DNA of 38,402 nucleotides from Candidatus Baldrarchaeota archaeon (GTDB lineage Archaea > Asgardarchaeota > Baldrarchaeia > Baldrarchaeales > DXJG01). Positions 33,106 to 38,402 of the stretch are shown here, one piece after another. Under the pieces are notes generated by a model. It ran no database searches and had not been told where the DNA came from. It saw nothing but the letters and a program-made list of their open reading frames with translations. The first letter of the stretch is position 1. Every line of letters starts with the position of its first letter. Location: assembly GCA_030587435.1 (NCBI GenBank), contig JAUQZC010000017.1, positions 1 to 38,402 on the forward strand, given 5' to 3'. Both the position numbers and the translations under genes were made by a program.

Positions 33106-34032
33106 TTATTTCATTAGTTCAAACATGCGTATAATTGATCGCTCTGCTTTCTTAGCAGTTTCTTCAGGAACTTTAACCACATGTTTTTCGTAAAGTAGGG
33201 CGTCTCTAACTTTTTCTAGAGTATTCTTTTTCATTTGGATGCAAATAGCTTCCTTGTTTGCTGGTATAAATGTTTTGTCTGGAAGTTCGCGTCGAAGCCT
33301 ATCGATTAAGCCTATTTCAGTACCCACTATGATTTTTTCCGCATCTGTTTCATGTGCAAATTTTACCATTTGACTTGTCGAACCAACGAAATCTGCTAAA
33401 CGTTGAACCTCTGGGTCACATTCAGGATGCACCACGACAACTGCACCAGGATGTTCTTCCTTTAAAAACATAATGTCAGCAGCATCGAATTTCTTATGTA
33501 CATAACAGTATCCATTTTGAGGTACTGGTATTACTTTTACTCCCGTTTCTTTTTCTGTAAACCATGCAAGATTCCTATCTGGACCCATTAACACAGGATT
33601 TCTTTTAAGGGCTGAAGCTATTTGAGGAGCATTCGCCGAGGTGCAACAAATATCTGCCTCCGCCTTAGCTTCAGCAAGAGTATTAACATAGGTTATAAAA
33701 GGAGCTTCCGGATTGGCTTCTTTCGTTTTTTTCACCAGTTTTGCTGGTAGCTGCGCAGCCATGGGGCAACGGGCTTCAAGAGTGGGTATTATAACTTTTT
33801 TGTCTGGATTTAGTATGGAGGCTGTTTCAGCCATGAAATCAACACCGCAAAAGACTATGATGTCTGCTTTGGTTTCTTTAGCCCTTTTTGCCAGTCCCAG
33901 GCTATCTCCAAGGTAGTCAGCTATTTCCTGTATTTCTGGTCTTTGATAATTGTGGACAAGAAGTACTGCGTTCTTTTCTTCTTTAAGTTTTTCAATTTCT
34001 TTTTGAAGCTTTCTAATGTATTGTTCCCTCAT
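33106..34032 (-). CDS. nadA: NadA, quinolinate synthase
   Basis: NadA makes quinolinate from iminoaspartate and dihydroxyacetone phosphate with a [4Fe-4S] cluster. The 308-residue protein has three conserved cysteine segments: [21 protein letters not shown] and [10 protein letters not shown]. Other family segments are [20 protein letters not shown] and [15 protein letters not shown]. It has no NadB neighbour. It is divergent from an NAD kinase-winged helix gene, with a 173-base shared promoter region carrying repeats. Its product feeds NadC at 21646. Confidence 0.95.
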   Translation of the reverse strand: MREQYIRKLQKEIEKLKEEKNAVLLVHNYQRPEIQEIADYLGDSLGLAKRAKETKADIIVFCGVDFMAETASILNPDKKVIIPTLEARCPMAAQLPAKLVKKTKEANPEAPFITYVNTLAEAKAEADICCTSANAPQIASALKRNPVLMGPDRNLAWFTEKETGVKVIPVPQNGYCYVHKKFDAADIMFLKEEHPGAVVVVHPECDPEVQRLADFVGSTSQMVKFAHETDAEKIIVGTEIGLIDRLRRELPDKTFIPANKEAICIQMKKNTLEKVRDALLYEKHVVKVPEETAKKAERSIIRMFELMK

Positions 34033-34115
34033 TGCTGAGCCTCTTCTAAGGTTTATGCTATGTGATTTAATGTTGCTTCGTAGTATATTGCTTCGTTCAA
34101 TAAATATTTGGGAAC

Positions 34116-34156
34116 TGGCAAAAATTCATCTCTGAAAACATTTATTGGCAAAAATT
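34116..34156. repeat. Direct repeats between nadA and the NAD kinase gene
   Basis: TGGCAAAAATT occurs at 34116-34126 and again at 34146-34156, 30 bases apart, close to three helical turns. They lie in the divergent promoter and could be half-sites for a regulator. Confidence 0.55.
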
Positions 34157-34168
34157 TCCTATAATTGC

Positions 34169-34182
34169 ATAATGAACATTAT
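34169..34182. promoter_or_regulatory. Inverted repeat before the NAD kinase-winged helix gene
   Basis: ATAATG and CATTAT are 6-base complements around AA, located 24 bases before the ATG at 34206. This is a candidate autoregulatory site. Confidence 0.4.
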
Positions 34183-34205
34183 TTTAATCGACGGTGACCT
34201 ATGAG

Positions 34206-35261
34206 ATGTTTTTCGGCGTTACAACCGACGTTAATAAACGGCAATTTGTAAGCTGTGCAAGGAAAATAGTGAATAGTTTAAAGTCTAAAGGTACAGATAT
34301 TGTTGTGGAGGAAAGTTTAGCTAAGAAACTAGGTTTGAAAGGTAAATCTATTAAAGACATGGACGTGGACATGTTAATTTGTGTTGGAGACGACGGTGTT
34401 ATATTAAAAACTCTTTTGGAACTTAGAGATAAACAAATACCTTTACTAGGTGTTAGAACTCCTGGAAATTTAGGTTTTCTAGCTGAAACAAGTACCACGA
34501 ATTTTGACAGTTACATTGATAATATTTTAGAGGGAAACTGGAAGGTTGAGGAGAGATCTAGAATAGAAGCTGAAATAGATGGCGAAAAAACGTCGCCAGC
34601 ATTAAACGAAATTGCAATTTTTGCTAAAAGAAGCGCAACATTAATTCACTACACTCTTAAGATAAATGAGGAGTTTATGTGGAGAGATAGTGCAGATGGA
34701 GTAATTGTTTCAACTCCTTCAGGTTCCACAGCGTACGCTCTTAGTGCTGGAGGCCCCATAGTTACATACGATGCACCAGTATTAGTGGTGGTTCCAGTAA
34801 ATAGTTTAAATCAAGCTAGAAGACCTCTTGTTGTATCTGATGATAGAGAAATTATTATAGATGAAATTGAAAGTCCAGTTACATGTGAAATAATTTTAGA
34901 TGGAAGAATAAGAGAAAACATTGAAGAAAAAACAGTGAAAATAAGGAAATCTAAGTACGGTGCTTTATTCGTTAAATTAAGTGAAGGGGTTTTTACTCCA
35001 TTAAAGGAAAAATTGTATATGAAAGTTAGGCAGTGGGAAGAAAAGGAAAGCCTTCCTCCAAGTGCGAAACTCGTTCTGAAAGTACTTGAATATGAAGGAC
35101 CTATGACCCAAAAGGAAATAGCAGAAAAAACATTACTGCCTAGAAGGACTGTTCGAAACGCGTTGAAAATCCTGTTACAAAAGGAATTAATTGTAAAGAG
35201 AACCACGTTAAGAGATGCTCGTCTAAGCATATACCATATAAAGGGGTTCGATGAAGAATAA
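34206..35261 (+). CDS. NAD kinase-like protein fused to a C-terminal winged helix
   Basis: The first 260 residues form an NAD kinase domain, with NLGFLAE, the substrate-site LNEIAI and DGVIVSTPSGSTAYALSAGGPIV. The usual GGDGT motif reads GDDGV; the catalytic third-position Asp is kept, but the second Gly and the Thr are changed. The last 75 residues (PSAKLVLKVLEYEGPMTQKEIAEKTLLPRRTVRNALKILLQKELI) are a clear winged helix-turn-helix, absent from ordinary NAD kinases of about 270-300 residues. ATG 34206 is preferred because GGTGA lies eight bases upstream. It is divergent from nadA. It may phosphorylate NAD, or sense it and control nadA; both remain inferences. Confidence 0.85.
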   Translation: MFFGVTTDVNKRQFVSCARKIVNSLKSKGTDIVVEESLAKKLGLKGKSIKDMDVDMLICVGDDGVILKTLLELRDKQIPLLGVRTPGNLGFLAETSTTNFDSYIDNILEGNWKVEERSRIEAEIDGEKTSPALNEIAIFAKRSATLIHYTLKINEEFMWRDSADGVIVSTPSGSTAYALSAGGPIVTYDAPVLVVVPVNSLNQARRPLVVSDDREIIIDEIESPVTCEIILDGRIRENIEEKTVKIRKSKYGALFVKLSEGVFTPLKEKLYMKVRQWEEKESLPPSAKLVLKVLEYEGPMTQKEIAEKTLLPRRTVRNALKILLQKELIVKRTTLRDARLSIYHIKGFDEE

Positions 35262-35316
35262 CCTTTGACATACCTGGAATTCTTCGGAAATTCATTTAGA
35301 TAGTTGTGGCATAATT

Positions 35317-35350
35317 TACCTATTTTTCTCATTAGGGGGAAAAATAGGTA
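35317..35350. repeat. Perfect 12-bp inverted repeat between NAD kinase and larA genes
   Basis: TACCTATTTTTC (35317-35328) and GAAAAATAGGTA (35339-35350) pair perfectly around a 10-base loop. It is 56 bases after the kinase stop and 107 before larA, and just upstream of a TATA-like TTTTAATATTTAA (from about 35364). It could end the first transcript or be an operator for larA. Confidence 0.65.
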
Positions 35351-35456
35351 GTTAGAGGTAGATTTTAATATTTAACCTTCTTTGTTGATTTGCATTACAC
35401 ATAAACCTCTCAGGGCTTCTAATGTTATGGCTTGTTCATTTAGGAGGATGCTAATT

Positions 35457-36719
35457 ATGGTTGAGGTAAAACTGAAATACGGAGAAACATCTTTGAGCAC
35501 TGATATTCCCGATAAAAATCTCATTGGAGTTATTAATCCTAGATTTGTTAATGGCGTTGAGAATGTTGAGAAAGAGATTTTAAGAGCTATTTTAAATCCT
35601 ATAAAAACGCCTACATTAAATAAAATTGTAAAACTTGGCGATAAGGTTGCTATTGTTGTTGATGATCATACAAGACCTATTAAAAGTAAAATTATTGTAG
35701 AACCTCTTCTAGACTATTTAAATAAAATTGGAATACGAGATGAAGATGTAACGATTATTATTGGTCATGGTTCTCATAGAAAAATTAGGTTAGATGAAGC
35801 GGAAAACATTCTTGGGAAAGAAATTTTGGAGAGAGTTAACTGGACGCCTCACGATGCAAGTAGCGAAGACCTCGTATATGTTGGAGAAACAAGCTATAAA
35901 ACAAAAGTGTACATTAACAAAGTTTTCTACGATGCAGACGTAAAAATATTGACGGGAGATGTATGTTTACATTATTTTGCTGGGTATGGGGGAGGGAGAA
36001 AAAGTGTGCTACCAGCAATTAGCGGCATAGAAACCATATCACATAACCATGCCATGTTAACACATCCAAAAGCAATCACGGGGAACCTAGATGGAAACCC
36101 TATACATCTCGATATGACAGAAGCAGCTAGATTAGCTAAACCAGATTTCATAGTAAATGTGGTGATGAATCATAAGAAAGAAGTTGTTAGAGCTTTTGCA
36201 GGAGATTTAGAGGAAGCGTTTATGCAAGGAGTAAAACTCGTGGACCAAATTTACAAGGTGAAAGTAGATAAACAAGCAGACATAGTTTTGGTCAGTGCGG
36301 GAGGATACCCAAGCGACATAGACCTATACCAAGCATATAAAGCAATAGACTCAGCCCTAAGAGTAGTGAAACCCGGAGGAGTACTAGTAGTAGCTGCTGA
36401 ATGTAGAGATGGACATGGGAACAAGGTCTTCTACGAATGGATGAAAAAATATCAAACCATAGAAGACATGGAAAAACAGATAAAAACAAACTTTAAGTTG
36501 GGCGGCCATAAGGCTTACTATATTTTAAAAGCAAAACAGAAAGCCGACATCATCTTAATTTCAAAAATGAACCCTAAGGAAGTAAAAAACGTCTTCAAGC
36601 TAGAACCGGCAAAAAGTTTGGATGAAGCCTTAGAAATAGCCTTCACAAAGAAAGGCAAAGACGCAAAGGTAATTGTAATGCCAGAAGCGGCAAAAGTACT
36701 CCCAGAACTATCAACATAG
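35457..36719 (+). CDS. larA: LarA-family nickel-dependent racemase (DUF2088)
   Basis: LarA interconverts 2-hydroxyacid enantiomers, typically lactate, with a nickel-pincer nucleotide cofactor. All catalytic motifs are in place: DDHTRP, GHGSHR with the first catalytic His, CLHYFAGYGGGRKSVLPAISG with the second His and the pincer-binding Lys, and HNHAM with the nickel His. The length (about 420) fits. ATG 35457 follows AGGAGG (35442-35447) with nine-base spacing, so the longer frame from 35382 is rejected. No LarB, LarC or LarE genes are in the window, so the cofactor must be made elsewhere. The substrate may differ from lactate, since archaeal members are varied. Confidence 0.88.
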   Translation: MVEVKLKYGETSLSTDIPDKNLIGVINPRFVNGVENVEKEILRAILNPIKTPTLNKIVKLGDKVAIVVDDHTRPIKSKIIVEPLLDYLNKIGIRDEDVTIIIGHGSHRKIRLDEAENILGKEILERVNWTPHDASSEDLVYVGETSYKTKVYINKVFYDADVKILTGDVCLHYFAGYGGGRKSVLPAISGIETISHNHAMLTHPKAITGNLDGNPIHLDMTEAARLAKPDFIVNVVMNHKKEVVRAFAGDLEEAFMQGVKLVDQIYKVKVDKQADIVLVSAGGYPSDIDLYQAYKAIDSALRVVKPGGVLVVAAECRDGHGNKVFYEWMKKYQTIEDMEKQIKTNFKLGGHKAYYILKAKQKADIILISKMNPKEVKNVFKLEPAKSLDEALEIAFTKKGKDAKVIVMPEAAKVLPELST

Positions 36720-36721
36720 AA

Positions 36722-36742
36722 AGCTTCGGCGATTAAGAAGCT
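36722..36742. terminator. Hairpin after larA
   Basis: AGCTTC and GAAGCT pair around nine bases directly after the larA stop. No T-run follows, so a terminator role is only tentative. Confidence 0.3.
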
Positions 36743-36989
36743 AATAGAAGTGCAATGAAATCTGCGATCTGAAGTATATAGAAATTAATGGGAAAAACTT
36801 TGCGACCACTACCATTGTCAGACCCACAGTTGTTCTATTCTCACATGCGATAAGCATATTTCATATCCAACCTCATACAATGATCTCATTCAATACCCTT
36901 AGGTCAATGTAAACCATGTTGAATGATGATATTAATAAGAGATAAATGAGAATAGTGTGAAGTGTAGTATCAAGGTCCATGGTGGTTTT

Positions 36990-37349
36990 ATGCCCAGAAA
37001 AAAGAAAAGTGGCCTTAAGATACTGGCAGAAATACTTGCTTTAATCGGAGCCACTATTTTAATAGTTTACGGCGCAATGTACATTGTTGGAATTAGTCTG
37101 ACTGTTTTTTCAATGTTTCATATGAAAACAGTAATTTTCAGCTTAGGAAGAATAATTAACGGTATAATTCTCATTTTAATTGGGTTAATCGTTTTTGCAA
37201 GCTATGATGTTATTAAAATCTCACTAAAGACGGAGATGACCTGGACGACCCTATTAGTGCTTGGAATAGCTTCACTAATCTTTGGCGGTGGACTAGGATC
37301 TCTATTAATACTTTTAGCTGCGATAATAGATTTGGTTGCCACAGTCTAG
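36990..37349 (+). CDS. Small membrane protein of unknown function
   Basis: A protein of about 119 residues with a basic start (MPRKKKSG) and three to four hydrophobic helices (AEILALIGATILIVYGAMYIVG, IINGIILILIGLIVFASY, LLVLGIASLIFGGGLGSLLILLAAIIDLV). No motif is recognised. ATG 36990 follows GGTGGT by about six bases and is preferred to the in-frame start at 36957. It is convergent with cutA. The 270 bases before it, after larA, hold no other gene. Confidence 0.7.
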   Translation: MPRKKKSGLKILAEILALIGATILIVYGAMYIVGISLTVFSMFHMKTVIFSLGRIINGIILILIGLIVFASYDVIKISLKTEMTWTTLLVLGIASLIFGGGLGSLLILLAAIIDLVATV

Positions 37350-37372
37350 CAGCTCATTAACCAATCAACATT

Positions 37373-37696
37373 TTATTTTAAAGAGTCTTCAATCCATTTC
37401 AGATACTCCTTATTTCCTTCCAAAATTGGTAGTGAAATTATCTCAGGAACACTATAACTATGGAGCTCCTTAACCTTTTCAATTAGCTTCTCCATTTTCT
37501 CTACACTAGTTTTAATAATTAATAGGTGTTCCTCTGATTCATCTACTTTCCCTTCCCACCAGAAAAACGATTTAACAGTTGAAACAACATTTACACATGC
37601 AGCAAGTTTCTCCTTAACCAAAGTCTTCGAAATCTTCTCTGCCTCCTCCTTACCTGAACACGTTACAAAAACAACACGAAAGACATCTCTTAACAT
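37373..37696 (-). CDS. cutA: CutA-like divalent cation tolerance protein
   Basis: This 107-residue protein has the CutA trimer signature: RVVFVTCSGKEEAEKISKTLVKEKLAACVNVV, SFFWWEGKVDESEEHLLIIKTS and HSYSVPEIISLPI, with the C-terminal YLKWIEDSL. CutA proteins bind divalent metals and form trimers in the cytoplasm; their role is not well defined. The start at 37696 (MLRDVF) is chosen over 37774 because the longer frame would run into the oxidoreductase relic at 37745-37936 and has no family match there. Confidence 0.92.
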   Translation of the reverse strand: MLRDVFRVVFVTCSGKEEAEKISKTLVKEKLAACVNVVSTVKSFFWWEGKVDESEEHLLIIKTSVEKMEKLIEKVKELHSYSVPEIISLPILEGNKEYLKWIEDSLK

Positions 37697-37744
37697 CACA
37701 ACCAACTCCACAAAATAGAATTTTATTAATTTAATAATAGTATT

Positions 37745-37936
37745 TGCCTTGGAGAACGATGTACGAACCAACACCTACGCGTCTGGGAGGGCTTAGTAAA
37801 TTCTCCAAGAGTTAAATGCCTTACTTGATCGTTATTATGAACTACGTGCTTGGGATAAGAAAGACGGGTTGACCTTTATAGGGAAGCTTTGATTAAACTT
37901 GGGTTAGAGGACGTAGCAAAAGAACTAGAAAACTAG
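37745..37936 (+). pseudogene. C-terminal relic of a tungsten aldehyde:ferredoxin oxidoreductase (AOR family)
   Basis: Reading across two frame changes gives LPWRTMYEPTPTRLGG, then LNALLDRYYELRAWDKKDGL, then LYREALIKLGLEDVAKELEN and a stop. This is the characteristic C-terminal end of AOR-family enzymes (LPxR-x-EPxP, then LDxYYxLRGWD, then LxxLGLxDVAxEL). Shifts are near 37816 and 37876. The rest of the roughly 600-residue enzyme is absent upstream, where the cutA gene now lies on the other strand. Confidence 0.8.
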
Positions 37937-38329
37937 AAAAACCACCTAAAAACAGCTTAAGCAATTATTTTACGGTAACTAGCATTAGGAAGAAAGTTTG
38001 TAAGAAGTCTGAAACACGTCTAAACTAACTTATATTCAACTAGTAAATCTTTTAATTTTGAATGGGTTCTTGTTTCATAAGTATTAAGAAATCATTACTT
38101 AAAATAACCGTTCTGGGTAATATTTTTATATCTTGTTACTAAATTAACAAGATTTATCGTAAACAGATCTTTCACGTCAATCTATCTATGGATATGTTGA
38201 GGATTTGCTATGGGAGGCAACTTGTTTTTTAAGTTTGTTTTTGTTTCAATTTGTTTGTGAAAAGTTTTATATTTTCTGGGAGTTTTTGTTTATTGGTTGC
38301 GTTAAATGTTTGTGATTTGGTGAGTGGGT
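37937..38329. other. Intergenic region before the last gene
   Basis: About 390 bases without a supported gene. A TATA-like TTTTATATTTT near 38262-38275 is a plausible promoter for the gene at 38330. Confidence 0.35.
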
Positions 38330-38402
38330 TTGAATGGGCAGTTGGTTGGTGTTTTAGCGGCTTTTTTCGCATCTTTTTCATGGGCTTTGGCTGCTATTCT
38401 AT
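38330..38402 (+). CDS. Probable DMT/EamA-family transporter (3' partial, start only)
   Basis: A TTG start at 38330 lies six bases after GGTGA (38319-38323) and opens a frame to the window end: MNGQLVGVLAAFFASFSWALAAIL. A short polar start followed at once by a hydrophobic helix with a W-A motif is typical of the first helix of EamA-type drug/metabolite transporters. Only 24 residues are visible, so the family is uncertain. Confidence 0.45.
   Translation, partial: MNGQLVGVLAAFFASFSWALAAIL

Noticed and set aside
35382..35456. Longer larA start at 35382
   Set aside because: The extra 25 residues have no family match, and AGGAGG at 35442-35447 points to the ATG at 35457.
36923..36929. C box (ATGATGA) of a possible C/D box guide RNA
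   Set aside because: No matching D box (CTGA) at a suitable distance and no C'/D' pair were found, so it is probably chance.
1..38402. tRNA, rRNA or CRISPR arrays
   Set aside because: No T-arm (GGTTCRANYCC) context with a cloverleaf, no rRNA signature, and no evenly spaced repeats were found in the intergenic regions.

Overview
The window reads as a stretch of an AT-rich, anaerobic archaeal chromosome. Archaeal markers are the archaeal cobalamin enzymes CobY, CbiS and the archaeal-type CobT, a methanofuran pathway (MfnB, MfnD, MfnE, MfnF), A/T-rich TATA-like boxes upstream of genes, and GGTGA/GGAGG ribosome sites. A group 4-type [NiFe]-hydrogenase next to an HdrB-like protein, methanofuran genes without methanogenesis genes in view, corrinoid salvage and a relic of a tungsten aldehyde oxidoreductase all fit a Bathyarchaeia-like or related Thermoproteota lineage using an archaeal Wood-Ljungdahl pathway. 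That placement is inference and no rRNA is present to confirm it.

Layout. 1-3632: end of a redox operon (hydrogenase small subunit, four-cluster ferredoxin, small protein, HdrB-like protein, hydrogenase large subunit). 4003-4773: unknown winged-helix-like protein behind an inverted repeat. 5109-5420: transposase-like remnant. 5504-9011 (minus): phosphate transporter pstSCAB. 9142-9315: decayed copy of part of the hydrogenase large subunit. 9619-12314: a phosphoglycerate-mutase-like protein and two PP-loop ATPases. 12417-21153: corrinoid uptake and salvage, with cobT on plus and btuF-btuC-btuD-cobD-cbiB-cbiS-cobS-cobY as one tight minus-strand operon. 21646-28645: nadC and the methanofuran cluster (mfnD, a HisA-like gene, mfnF, mfnE, a frameshifted nuclease-like gene, mfnB). 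28768-33065: a polytopic membrane protein, a HEPN/degenerate-nucleotidyltransferase pair with an internal duplication, an antitoxin/PIN toxin pair and an acetyltransferase fragment. 33106-36719: nadA, an NAD kinase fused to a winged helix, and larA. 36990-38402: small membrane protein, cutA, an aldehyde oxidoreductase relic and the start of a probable DMT transporter.

How it fits together. The transporter BtuFCD imports corrinoids; CbiS removes the side chain of incomplete corrinoids; CobD, CbiB, CobY, CobT, CobS and the second domain of CbiS rebuild cobalamin. The same 17-bp palindrome, differing only in its central base, lies at both ends of this cluster: at the predicted btuF transcription start and in the divergent promoter between cobT and an asparagine-synthetase-like gene. 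A second, related palindrome lies exactly 22 bp away in the latter promoter. This looks like an undescribed corrinoid operator and would place the two PP-loop ATPases in the same regulon.

Other points that stand out: the NAD kinase-winged helix fusion divergent from nadA, the hydrogenase/HdrB operon with a decayed paralogue 5.5 kb away, and several gene relics that record loss. No tRNA, rRNA or CRISPR array was recognised.
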